Shown in pieces: positions 17,904 through 26,533 of a stretch of DNA of 64,000 nt. The stretch is taken from NCBI GenBank assembly GCA_018001695.1, contig JAGNHN010000005.1, positions 1 to 64,000 on the forward strand, written 5' to 3'. The notes beneath the pieces were generated by a model. It was not told where the DNA came from, searched no databases, and saw only the letters and a list, made by a program, of their open reading frames with translations. The position numbers and the translations under genes were made by a program. How positions within the stretch are numbered: the first letter of the stretch is position 1; the number at the start of each line of letters is the position of its first letter. The stretch is from Lentimicrobiaceae bacterium (GTDB lineage Bacteria; Bacteroidota; Bacteroidia; Bacteroidales; JAGNHN01).

Positions 17904-18698
17904 TCAAGCACCCCTGAAGATCTCCTCTTTGAGCCTGTCGCTCTGGTCGAAAGCAAAACGGTCTGAAAGCCAGATGGTCAGGATGACGGTGATCATCGAC
18001 GAAACGAAGACGGTGATCATGAGCATGATCTGGTATTTGATGGCAACGGCAGGGCTGGAACCGCCCAGGATCTGGCCTGTCATGGTGCCGGGCAGTGCGA
18101 TCAGTCCCATCACCGCCATCATGGCGATATTGGGGTTGAAGGACTCCTGCAAGGCGAGGCGGATATGTGGTGCCAATGCCTCCTGCCGGTTGGCTCCGTT
18201 GGCCAGATAATAACGGTAAGCCAGTTCGTCTTTTCTCAATCCTTTGAAGTAGGTATTTAATGCGATAACATTGGTTTTCATGCAGTTGCCAAGCAACATG
18301 CCGGTAATGGGGATGAAGTATTGTGATTCAAAAACATAATCTAACCGGATGACCAGGCCCAGGAACCAGGCATCGACGACCACCAGGGAGACCAGCAAGG
18401 CCAGCCCTACAGGAATAAGAAAATACCTGAACCGGAGGCGGCTTCTCCGCATATTGGTGTAGGCGGCCACCACGATCATGAGGATCATCCAGGCCAGGTT
18501 GATCCAGGCATTGTTCCAACGAAAGAGGTACTCAAGATATATCCCAACCAGGAAGAGCTGAACTGTCATCCTGAGGGTGGCCAGGAGGGTGTCGTTGACC
18601 AGCCCGGTTTTGTAACGATGAAAGACGTAGATGGGAATAAGCATGAGGAGGAATCCCAGTGCCAGATTGAGTATGCTGATATCCAGGCTTGCTTCCAT
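17904..18698 (-). CDS. fetB: ABC iron exporter permease FetB
   Basis: 264 residues with about seven membrane segments. The LRMTVQLFLVGIYLEYLF block, the PNIAMMAVMGLIALPGTMTGQILGG block and the LALQESFNPN stretch are typical of the UPF0014/FetB family. In E. coli FetAB exports iron and protects against oxidative stress. Only 2 bases separate it from fetA, so it closes the sucA-sucB-fetA-fetB operon. Confidence 0.92.
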   Translation of the reverse strand: MEASLDISILNLALGFLLMLIPIYVFHRYKTGLVNDTLLATLRMTVQLFLVGIYLEYLFRWNNAWINLAWMILMIVVAAYTNMRRSRLRFRYFLIPVGLALLVSLVVVDAWFLGLVIRLDYVFESQYFIPITGMLLGNCMKTNVIALNTYFKGLRKDELAYRYYLANGANRQEALAPHIRLALQESFNPNIAMMAVMGLIALPGTMTGQILGGSSPAVAIKYQIMLMITVFVSSMITVILTIWLSDRFAFDQSDRLKEEIFRGA

Positions 18699-18700
18699 GG

Positions 18701-19438
18701 TTATTGGGATTGGTGATTGGCAGGTACATCCACAACGCGATCCATAACGCCCGCCCAGTTGGGGTCATGCGAAACTGAAATGACAGTCAGGTCGTCGATA
18801 GCTCTAACAGCATTGGCAGCCAGTTGGGCACTATGGGCATCCAGGGCAGAAGTGGGCTCGTCCATCAACAGTATTCGCTTCTGCAGCAACAGGGCGGAGG
18901 CAATGGCCAGGCGCTGCCGCTGTCCACCCGAAACCGAAACCAGCGGTTGGGAGAGCAGGCTGGGTTCCAGGTCTAGCAGTGTAAGCATCTGCCGGATATT
19001 ATCCTGCGCAGGCAGGAGGTGTTTGTTGGTTCTGAAATGAAAAGGAAGTAACAGGAAATCGCTGGCAGTCTGGGCCGGGACATGTATGTCCTGTGGGATC
19101 CAGGCGGTTTGAGCACGTACCCATCGCGCTGTATCGGGCCTGAGCGGTCGGCCCATCACCTGAACATCCCCTTGTTCCGGGTAGACAAAGCCCATGATCA
19201 GGTTGAGCAAGGTGGTTTTCCCTGCACCTGAAGGTCCGGACAGGCAGATTTTTTCGCCAGGCAGAACATGTATTGAAAAACCGGTCAGGATGCGCTTCTC
19301 TCCAAAGGCTACTCTGATGTTCCGCATTTCAACCGCAGCGTTACCGTCGAAATCGATGTCCTTAGGTTGAGGTGCTGACATTGAAGCTGATGGCGCATGC
19401 CCGCCTGCTTCCTTTTGCCGCTGATCTGTTCGCTCCAT
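18701..19438 (-). CDS. fetA: ABC iron exporter ATPase FetA
   Basis: 245 residues. Walker A reads LSGPSGAGKTTL, the signature is SVSGGQRQRLA and Walker B is ILLMDEPTSALD; all ATPase residues are present, and a His in the switch (VISVSHD) completes the set. The first 25 residues are a variable, Gln/Lys-rich extension. It pairs with FetB and energises iron export. The ATG follows the sucB stop codon directly (TAA then ATG, no spacer), so translation is coupled to the 2-oxoglutarate dehydrogenase genes. Confidence 0.92.
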   Translation of the reverse strand: MERTDQRQKEAGGHAPSASMSAPQPKDIDFDGNAAVEMRNIRVAFGEKRILTGFSIHVLPGEKICLSGPSGAGKTTLLNLIMGFVYPEQGDVQVMGRPLRPDTARWVRAQTAWIPQDIHVPAQTASDFLLLPFHFRTNKHLLPAQDNIRQMLTLLDLEPSLLSQPLVSVSGGQRQRLAIASALLLQKRILLMDEPTSALDAHSAQLAANAVRAIDDLTVISVSHDPNWAGVMDRVVDVPANHQSQ

Positions 19439-20701
19439 TTATAATCCCAGCAGTGTCTCAAACGGGGTAGACCCCGGGAACAACATGCCCACAGGATTTT
19501 CCAGCAGGGTTTTCACCCTGACCAGGAAGCTTACGCTCTCTTTGCCATCGATTACACGGTGGTCATACGACAAGGCTACATACATCATCGGATGGATCTC
19601 TACCTTGCCGTCGACGGCAACCGGTCTCTCCTGTATGGTATGCATACCAAGGATCGCACTTTGAGGAGGATTCAGGATGGGTGTGGACAGGAGGGAGCCA
19701 AACACTCCGCCATTGGTGATGGTGAAGGTGCCACCCTGCATTTCTTCCAGTGTGATCTTGTTGGTACGGGCTTTCTCGGCCAGGACCTTGATGCCTTGTT
19801 CGATTTCCGCCAGGGAGAGGGATTCAGCACTGCGCAAGACCGGCACCATCAAGCCTTTGGGGGAACTGACGGCAATCCCGATATCGACGTAATCATGGAA
19901 GATGAGCGCATCTTCATCGAGGATTGCATTGACCTGGGGAAATTCTGCCAGAGCGATGGTTACAGCTTTGGTGAAGAAAGACATGAACCCCAACCCGATG
20001 CCATGCTGCTTCTGGAAGGCATCCTTATACTTACGGCGTATCTCCATGATAGCCGACATGTCCACTTCATTGAAAGTGGTCAGCATGGCCGTCTCATTCT
20101 TGACAGATACCAGGCGCTCCGACAACTTCATGCGCAAGGTCGACATCTTCCGTCGCTCGGTATCCCTGCTGCCTTCTTTCGGCGGCAAGGGCTGCTGGGT
20201 AACAACACCCTTCCCAGGGTAGGCAGCGATGTCCTCTTTGGTTACCCGGAGGCTGCGGAGAAATGAAATATAGTCTGCCTCGCTGATGCCTTTTTCTGCC
20301 ATCAGCTTGCGTGCCAGCGGTGTGAAATGCGGACCGTCCGATAATTCGGCTGTAACGGAGGCTTCCTCAACAGCAGGTTTACTGATTTCCTTCGCGGCAT
20401 CTGCTTCTGCTTTGACTACCGTTGCAGCAAGCGCAGGCTTCGCAGGTTCTCCCACCGGAGCAGCTGCATCAGCGTCTATCCTGGCGACAATGGCACCTAC
20501 TTCCAGCGTCTCACCTTCTTCGTGCAATAGCTCGATCTTACCTGACACAGGGGCATTAATACTCAGAGTCGCCTTGTCGGAATCGATCTCAGCCAATTCC
20601 TGATCCCGCTCAACATAATCACCATTCTTTACCAGCCAGGCGGCCAATTGTACCTGGGTGATGGATTCGCCAGGGCTCGGTATTTTAACTTCGGTTTTCA
20701 T
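19439..20701 (-). CDS. sucB: 2-oxoglutarate dehydrogenase E2, dihydrolipoyl succinyltransferase
   Basis: 420 residues in three domains: a lipoyl domain with the modified lysine in DSDKATL (about residue 43), an Ala/Pro/Glu-rich linker, a small E1/E3-binding domain ([15 protein letters not shown], about 125-160), and the catalytic acyltransferase domain with the SYDHRVIDG motif (active-site His and Asp) near the C-terminus. It moves the succinyl group from lipoyl to CoA in the TCA cycle. It follows sucA by 26 bases and abuts fetA. The E3 subunit (lpd) is not in the window. Confidence 0.95.
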   Translation of the reverse strand: MKTEVKIPSPGESITQVQLAAWLVKNGDYVERDQELAEIDSDKATLSINAPVSGKIELLHEEGETLEVGAIVARIDADAAAPVGEPAKPALAATVVKAEADAAKEISKPAVEEASVTAELSDGPHFTPLARKLMAEKGISEADYISFLRSLRVTKEDIAAYPGKGVVTQQPLPPKEGSRDTERRKMSTLRMKLSERLVSVKNETAMLTTFNEVDMSAIMEIRRKYKDAFQKQHGIGLGFMSFFTKAVTIALAEFPQVNAILDEDALIFHDYVDIGIAVSSPKGLMVPVLRSAESLSLAEIEQGIKVLAEKARTNKITLEEMQGGTFTITNGGVFGSLLSTPILNPPQSAILGMHTIQERPVAVDGKVEIHPMMYVALSYDHRVIDGKESVSFLVRVKTLLENPVGMLFPGSTPFETLLGL

Positions 20702-20727
20702 GGGTTATGGTTCAAAAACGTAATGTC

Positions 20728-23568
20728 CTATTTCTTGTTGACTTCCGCGCTCTCCGCAGCTTCCGTAAGGTGCAGCTCCCGGGATACAAACTTCCATTCA
20801 TGGGGAGCACACAGCATTTTACACACCTCATTGACCCTTTCGCAGGTACATCCGCCAAAAGCTTTTTCGATGATCTTTTCCTGCCGTTGCTTGTGAAGCT
20901 GGCTGCTTCCGGTGGCAGGACTTCCGCTTTCCGGCCTGGCTACCAGCATGATACTGACATCGTTGAACTGCCTGGCGATGAAACTCCATGATCCCATATT
21001 GGCCGGCTCTTCCTGCACCCAGATATGCTTGTACGCATGCGGGTACATGCGGATGGCTTCCGACAATTGCTTTTTTGGGAAAGGGTATAACTGTTCCAGC
21101 CTGATGATGGCCGTATCCCACGCCTGGCGCCGCTCCCGCTCTTCAATCAGATCATAATAGACTTTCCCGGTGCAGAGCAATACCTTGGCAACCCCATTAG
21201 GATCTACCTTTTTATCGGTAATAACTTCCTGGAAACCACCCTGTGTGAAATCACCAAGGGGAGAAACACAGGCAGGATGACGCAGAAGGCTCTTGGGCGT
21301 AAGCACCACCAGGGGTTTTCGGAACGGACGGTGAAGCTGACGCCGCAACAGATGAAAGAAATTTGCCGGGGTCGTAGGTTGTGTGACCTGCATATTGTAG
21401 TCGGCGCAAAGCGTAAGGAAACGCTCCAGCCTGGCACTGCTGTGCTCCGGTCCCTGTCCTTCATAACCGTGGGGCAGGAACAACACCAGGTCGTTCATGA
21501 CATTCCATTTGTCTTCGGCACTGGACAGGAACTGGTCGATGATAATCTGCGCCCCGTTGTTGAAATCTCCGAACTGTGCTTCCCAAATGGTCAGGGAAAA
21601 AGGAGTGGCAAGGGCATAACCGTATTCAAATCCCAATACTCCGTATTCCGAGAGCGGCGAGTTATAGATTTCAAACCGGACATGTGGAATCTCCAGGTTG
21701 TTCAGTGGGATATAGGGCTCACCGTTGTCTTCCTGTGTCAATACCGCATGACGATGCGAGAAGGTTCCCCTTTCCACGTCTTGTCCGGAAATCCGGACAG
21801 GCTTGCCTTCATTGATCAGGCTGCCGTAAGCCAGCAACTCGGCCATGGCCCAGTCGAGCTGCCCCTTGTCAAACACCATCTGCCGGCGTTCTTCCTGCAG
21901 CTTCACAATCTTACGGAAAAGCTGTATGCCTTCCGGAATCTCCGTGATCCGGTAGGTAAGATGCCTGAGGATTTCTTCAGGTACACCGGTATCAGGCGAC
22001 TGATCGAAATCCCCGGGAACGGCCTTGCGAATATCTTTCCACGTCTTTTCAAGGAAAAACGTCAGTTTGGACTTCTCTCTCAGTTTTGCAGAGCTGAGGC
22101 TGTCCTCCATGCGCTGCAGGATCAGCGCCTGATTCTGATCAATCTCATCCTGGCTGACCTCTCCGCCTGAGCGCAGTTTCTCTGCATAGATGTAATGCGG
22201 ATCCGGGTGACGTTCAATCGCTTTATATAAAAGCGGTTGCGTAAACCGCGGTTCATCACTTTCGTTATGCCCGTATTTTCGATAGCAGAGCAGGTCGACA
22301 AAAACATCCCTGTTATAGGTGTTTCTGAAGTCCAGCGCCAGGGCCATGGTATGTACTACCGCTTCAACATCATCACCATTCACATGAAATACCGGGCTTT
22401 GTGTGACTTTGGCCACATCTGTGCAGTATGTGCTGGAACGGGCATCCAGGTAATTGGTGGTGAACCCGATCTGATTGTTGATGACCAGATGAACGGTTCC
22501 TCCTGTCTGGTAACCCCTAAGTTGAGACATCTGAAGTACCTCATAAACAATGCCCTGGCCTGCAATGGAGGCATCCCCGTGAATGAGCACAGGAATGACC
22601 TTATTGGGTTTTCCCTGGTAAAGATGATCTAGGCGGGCACGTGCTATGCCTTGAACGACGCCGATTACAGCTTCGAGATGCGAAGGATTGGGAGACAGGG
22701 TGAGCTTTACTTTGCTTCCGGACCGGGTGACACGCTCACTGGTAGCACCCAGATGGTATTTGACATCCCCCAGGAGGAAGCGGTCTTCAAAACTCTTGCC
22801 TTCGAATTCAGTGAAAATATCACTGTAAGGCTTTCCCATGATATTGGCCAGGACATTGAGCCGGCCCCTGTGCGCCATCCCGAAGATGAATTCCTCTGTC
22901 TCTGCCAGACTGCTACGCTCAATGAGGGCCTCTAATGCCGGGATGACAGATTCAGCTCCCTCCAGTGAAAAACGCTTTTGTCCCGGGAACTTCTTATGGA
23001 CAAATTTTTCAAAATTGACAGCCTCACTGAGCTTGAACAGGATGGCCTTTTTTTCATCCAATGAAAAGACGGGGCGGTTGCGGGTGCTTTCCATGCGCTC
23101 GCGCAGCCATGAATTCATTTCCTGATTCCGGATATAGACGTATTCTGCACCGATCGACTGGCAGTACGTCTCGTTGAGGTGATCCAGGATATCAGATAGC
23201 CGGGCCGGACCCAGACCAATTTCTGTTCCGGCCTGAAAGACTTTGCCCAGATCCTCATTTTTTAGTCCGAAGTTCTCAATATCCAGGGTTGGAAGGTACT
23301 GACGGCGGGTTCTTACCGGATTTGTCTTGGTAAACAAATGACCACGGTTACGGTAAGCATTGATCAGGTTGATCACCTTGAACTCGTCGGGCATGACGTG
23401 CGCACTGCCCGGACGTACCGGGAAATCCGTTCTGGCAAAATCAAAACCTTCAAAAAATCGCTTCCATTCAATGTCAACTGATTCGGGATCAGCTAGATAT
23501 TGCCGGTAAAGGCCTTCGATCGCGGCCGGATCCGCATTCCCAAGATAGCTGTCAGGCTTCATCTCCAA
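20728..23568 (-). CDS. sucA: 2-oxoglutarate dehydrogenase E1
   Basis: 946 residues, the usual length for this thiamine-diphosphate enzyme. An N-terminal LGNADPAAIEGLYRQYL segment is the E2-contacting helix; INAYRNRGHLF, HRGRLNVLAN and the ThDP motif HGDASIAGQG...NNQIGFTT follow in order, then the transketolase-like C-terminal part. It decarboxylates 2-oxoglutarate in the TCA cycle. A -7 box lies 23 bases before the ATG. It heads the operon sucA-sucB-fetA-fetB. Confidence 0.96.
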   Translation of the reverse strand: MEMKPDSYLGNADPAAIEGLYRQYLADPESVDIEWKRFFEGFDFARTDFPVRPGSAHVMPDEFKVINLINAYRNRGHLFTKTNPVRTRRQYLPTLDIENFGLKNEDLGKVFQAGTEIGLGPARLSDILDHLNETYCQSIGAEYVYIRNQEMNSWLRERMESTRNRPVFSLDEKKAILFKLSEAVNFEKFVHKKFPGQKRFSLEGAESVIPALEALIERSSLAETEEFIFGMAHRGRLNVLANIMGKPYSDIFTEFEGKSFEDRFLLGDVKYHLGATSERVTRSGSKVKLTLSPNPSHLEAVIGVVQGIARARLDHLYQGKPNKVIPVLIHGDASIAGQGIVYEVLQMSQLRGYQTGGTVHLVINNQIGFTTNYLDARSSTYCTDVAKVTQSPVFHVNGDDVEAVVHTMALALDFRNTYNRDVFVDLLCYRKYGHNESDEPRFTQPLLYKAIERHPDPHYIYAEKLRSGGEVSQDEIDQNQALILQRMEDSLSSAKLREKSKLTFFLEKTWKDIRKAVPGDFDQSPDTGVPEEILRHLTYRITEIPEGIQLFRKIVKLQEERRQMVFDKGQLDWAMAELLAYGSLINEGKPVRISGQDVERGTFSHRHAVLTQEDNGEPYIPLNNLEIPHVRFEIYNSPLSEYGVLGFEYGYALATPFSLTIWEAQFGDFNNGAQIIIDQFLSSAEDKWNVMNDLVLFLPHGYEGQGPEHSSARLERFLTLCADYNMQVTQPTTPANFFHLLRRQLHRPFRKPLVVLTPKSLLRHPACVSPLGDFTQGGFQEVITDKKVDPNGVAKVLLCTGKVYYDLIEERERRQAWDTAIIRLEQLYPFPKKQLSEAIRMYPHAYKHIWVQEEPANMGSWSFIARQFNDVSIMLVARPESGSPATGSSQLHKQRQEKIIEKAFGGCTCERVNEVCKMLCAPHEWKFVSRELHLTEAAESAEVNKK

Positions 23569-23590
23569 AAATATAATGTCAATTTATATA

Positions 23591-23598
23591 CAAAAGTA
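23591..23598 (-). promoter_or_regulatory. -7 box of sucA operon
   Basis: TACTTTTG on the minus strand, 23 bases before the sucA ATG. The facing mnmA promoter lies on the other strand of the same intergenic region. Confidence 0.55.
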
Positions 23599-23722
23599 AA
23601 TATATATTCTTTACTTCCATTGATTTTTGCCGGTTCATCAGGAACATTGTCGAAGCAAACAACCTAAGCTGCATAGGGTTCATGTACCGGATCCTAAAAC
23701 AACCCAGGTCAAATGGTATTGT

Positions 23723-23730
23723 TATTTTTG
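23723..23730 (+). promoter_or_regulatory. -7 box of mnmA
   Basis: TATTTTTG, 18 bases before the ATG at 23748. It lies downstream of an in-frame ATG at 23682, so it decides for the shorter mnmA start. Confidence 0.55.
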
Positions 23731-23747
23731 CAGGGAATGTTGGTTTT

Positions 23748-24821
23748 ATGGAAATAGCTGCCCTGGTTTCCGGGGGTGTCGATAGCTCAGTGACCATCCC
23801 CTTGCTGAAAGATGCCGGACTGGATCCGGTTATCTGCTATATCCGCATCACCCTGGCGGATGATCCGGCCTTCAAAGGATGTCCGCAGGAGGAAGATATG
23901 GAAATCACCAGCTACCTGGCCCGGAAATACGGATGCCGGTTGGAAGTTGTGGACCTGGAACAGGAATACAGGGAACAGATCATTTCCTATCTTATTGATG
24001 CCGTATCCAAAGGACTCACGCCCAATCCCGATGTCCTTTGCAACCGCCTGATCAAGTTCGGAGCTTTTGAGGAAAAGTTCGGTAAGCATTTCGATATGAT
24101 CACCACCGGTCATTATGCTTCCACCCAGGAGTACCAGGGCATAAAGTGGCTCACAACGGCCGCTGACAGGCACAAGGACCAGACGTATTTTCTATCCCGC
24201 ATCACCTCCACGCAGTTGAAGAAACTACATTTCCCACTGGGCCATTTGATGAAACAGGAGGTAAGGGATCTCGCAGAGCGGGAAGCACTACCCAGTGCCC
24301 ACCGTCCTGATAGCCAGGGTATCTGCTTTTTGGGAGAGATCAATTATAATGAGTTTATCGCAAGATATATCGGTGAGAAACCTGGGAAAATTGTGGAATG
24401 GGAAACAGGACGCATACTGGGCCAGCATAAAGGGTATTGGTTTCATACCATCGGACAGCGGAAAGGCCTGGGCCTGCCGCAGGGCCCCTGGTTTGTCGTT
24501 CGCAAGGAAACGGCCGACAATATCATCTTTGTTTCAAATGGATACGACCCTGTCAGCCAGTACCGTGAGCAGATTGTATTGCAGGATTTTCTGTTTATCG
24601 CCGGTAACCCGCTCGAAAATGATCCTTTCCCCTGGGAAGTCAGCCTGAAGATCAGGCATACACCGGAGTTTTTAAAGGCAAGCATCACCGCTTTCGGAGA
24701 TGGTGTCATGCGGATAAACCCGCAAGTGCCGGTACCTGGAGTTGCCCCCGGTCAGTTCGGGGTCATTTATGATGCGGACAACAGACGATGCCTGGGCAGT
24801 GGGGTGATCATGGAAGACTGA
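23748..24821 (+). CDS. mnmA: tRNA-specific 2-thiouridylase MnmA
   Basis: 357 residues. The ATP-pyrophosphatase P-loop SGGVDSSV is at the N-terminus; NPDVLCNRLIKFG holds the first catalytic cysteine and DSQGICFLG the second, the pair that transfers sulfur. TTGHYA and GYWFHTIGQRKGLG complete the family blocks. The enzyme adds sulfur to U34 of Lys/Glu/Gln tRNAs in the cytoplasm. The start at 23748 gives the standard N-terminus and fits the -7 box; the ATG at 23682 would add 22 unrelated residues and place the promoter inside the gene. Confidence 0.95.
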   Translation: MEIAALVSGGVDSSVTIPLLKDAGLDPVICYIRITLADDPAFKGCPQEEDMEITSYLARKYGCRLEVVDLEQEYREQIISYLIDAVSKGLTPNPDVLCNRLIKFGAFEEKFGKHFDMITTGHYASTQEYQGIKWLTTAADRHKDQTYFLSRITSTQLKKLHFPLGHLMKQEVRDLAEREALPSAHRPDSQGICFLGEINYNEFIARYIGEKPGKIVEWETGRILGQHKGYWFHTIGQRKGLGLPQGPWFVVRKETADNIIFVSNGYDPVSQYREQIVLQDFLFIAGNPLENDPFPWEVSLKIRHTPEFLKASITAFGDGVMRINPQVPVPGVAPGQFGVIYDADNRRCLGSGVIMED

Positions 24822-24822
24822 A

Positions 24823-24837
24823 CATCCGGTCCGGATG
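24823..24837. promoter_or_regulatory. Perfect palindrome between mnmA and the alcohol dehydrogenase
   Basis: CATCCGG-T-CCGGATG: two 7-base arms around one central base, starting just after the mnmA stop and 62 bases before the alcohol dehydrogenase ATG. The one-base centre is too short for an RNA hairpin loop, so a protein-binding site is more likely than a terminator, if it has any role. Confidence 0.3.
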
Positions 24838-24898
24838 AATGTTACCTCCTGATGAAGGCCACGCCGAATGGTGACAAGGCTGAAAATATAAAAACATC

Positions 24899-26035
24899 AT
24901 GGAAAATTTTGTGCTCTATAACCCTACATCCCTGCATTTCGGCAGGGGCGTTTGTGATAAACTTGGAACAACCGTGGCGGGGATTGGTCGCCGTGCACTG
25001 TTGGTATACGGCAAGGGATCTGTGAAAGCCTCCGGGGCCTATGATGCCGTCGTGTCCCAGCTCAGACAGCAAAATATCTCTTTTGTAGAATATGCCGGTA
25101 TCCGTTCCAATCCTGTAGTGGAAGATGTGGATGCCGCTGCACAGCTTGGCAGGCAGCATAATGTCGATGTTATCGTGGCCGTTGGAGGAGGAAGTGTGAT
25201 CGACTCTGCCAAGATGATAGCTATTGCAATTCCTGTGGATCATGGCGCCTGGGATTTCGTCGCAGGTAAAGCCAAACCCAAATCAGCCATTCCGTTGGTG
25301 GCTGTGCTCACCCTGGCCGCCACCGGTACGGAAATGAACCGTTTTGCAGTGGTGCAGAACCACGCTACGCAACAGAAACTCGGCTATCGCAGTGATCTGA
25401 TGTACCCCCGACACAGCTTTCTTGATCCTTCCTTCACTTTATCCGTGCCGGCCAATTATACCGCTTATGGTATCACCGACCTGATCGCACATGCCCTGGA
25501 GGCCTGGTTTGGGGAGGGAGATGCTCCCCTCAGCGATAAGTTTACCGGTGCCATCATCCGGGAAGCAATGGAAGCAGGACCGGCGCTGTTGCAGAACCTG
25601 CAGGATTATGACCTCAGGGCGCGCATCATGTATGCGGCGACCTCCGCTCTCAACGGCCTCACGCTCTATGGCAAGACCAGCGGCGATTGGGGCGTCCACA
25701 GCATTGGCCACATCCTTTCACTATTGTACGACGTCCCTCATGGCGCTTCACTGTCCATCGTTTATCCGGCCTGGATGAAATTGCTCAGCCAACGCATCCC
25801 GGAAAGAATCGCTCTCCTGGGCAAAGAGGTCTTCGGTGTTGATGATGTCGAAGTAACAATCCGCAGATTTGAAGATTTCTTCCTTTCCATTGGATCGCCG
25901 GTTCGACTGAAACCCTTTGCCCCCCAGGCCGATGCACAGGAAATAGTTCGCCTGATGAAGGATAACCGCGCAGCAACCTATGTTCATAAGCTCTCTGAAC
26001 CGGATTATCAGGTCCTGACAGATCTCTTTATGTAG
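24899..26035 (+). CDS. Iron-containing alcohol dehydrogenase (YqhD/butanol dehydrogenase-like)
   Basis: 378 residues. The NAD(P) site carries AVGGGSVIDSAK, the standard family motif; the metal ligands are the Asp and His in ITDLIAHALEAW and the two His in GVHSIGHILSLLYDVPHG. The N-terminus FVLYNPTSLHFG is the usual start of the YqhD/BdhA branch, which reduces medium-chain aldehydes or butanal with NADPH. The substrate here is unknown. It lies 77 bases after mnmA and may share its transcript. No -7 box was seen in its own gap. Confidence 0.92.
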   Translation: MENFVLYNPTSLHFGRGVCDKLGTTVAGIGRRALLVYGKGSVKASGAYDAVVSQLRQQNISFVEYAGIRSNPVVEDVDAAAQLGRQHNVDVIVAVGGGSVIDSAKMIAIAIPVDHGAWDFVAGKAKPKSAIPLVAVLTLAATGTEMNRFAVVQNHATQQKLGYRSDLMYPRHSFLDPSFTLSVPANYTAYGITDLIAHALEAWFGEGDAPLSDKFTGAIIREAMEAGPALLQNLQDYDLRARIMYAATSALNGLTLYGKTSGDWGVHSIGHILSLLYDVPHGASLSIVYPAWMKLLSQRIPERIALLGKEVFGVDDVEVTIRRFEDFFLSIGSPVRLKPFAPQADAQEIVRLMKDNRAATYVHKLSEPDYQVLTDLFM

Positions 26036-26533
26036 AAATCCTGCCTGAACACAGACGCGAGGCTGAATGATTCCTGATTTCCTTATTCTTCCTGGCTTTC
26101 CACACCCTCATGTGAATAACCACCCTTACTGAGAATGTTTTTCCGCGCATTCGCACCTTAACTTTACCAATGAACGTTCCTTGACCCATGATCTGCTTAT
26201 GATGGGTATCAAAAGGATGGTTTTCGTTGTAATATATTGATATAAAGTAATATACGGAGCTGCTGCCCATTAATGGTACGGAGGAGAACGCAGGGTGGTT
26301 TTTTTCGTATAAAGCAGTAAAAAAGCTGCTAAATATCAAGTGTTTACAGCGGAGCCAACTGCTGAAAAACATGGTTATTGCCTCGTATTTGGACTGGTAC
26401 CGGGCAAAGGAATGGTATTGAAGTTGTTTGATCCTGAATTCTGAAAATGGGTTGTGCTTTTTTTTTGCAGATGGAGGAATCCAGGAGTTATAAACAAATT
26501 ATTCATTGATATTCAGTAGTTTTGAAGTTAATT
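26036..26533. other. Intergenic stretch with no supported gene
   Basis: About 500 bases between the alcohol dehydrogenase and the type B surface protein. Short open frames exist on both strands but none has a start, coding pattern or recognisable motif. The last part is AT-rich and holds the putative promoter (TAGTTTTG at 26517-26524) of the next gene. No tRNA-like fold or strong hairpin is seen. Confidence 0.6.

Noticed and set aside
21277-22170. A 297-codon open frame on the plus strand
   Set aside because: It is antisense to sucA, whose domains are complete. It has no recognisable motif and is an effect of codon bias in the real gene.
26028-26372. A 114-codon frame on the minus strand in the gap after the alcohol dehydrogenase
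   Set aside because: No signal, domain or promoter is seen and the amino acid make-up is not coding-like.
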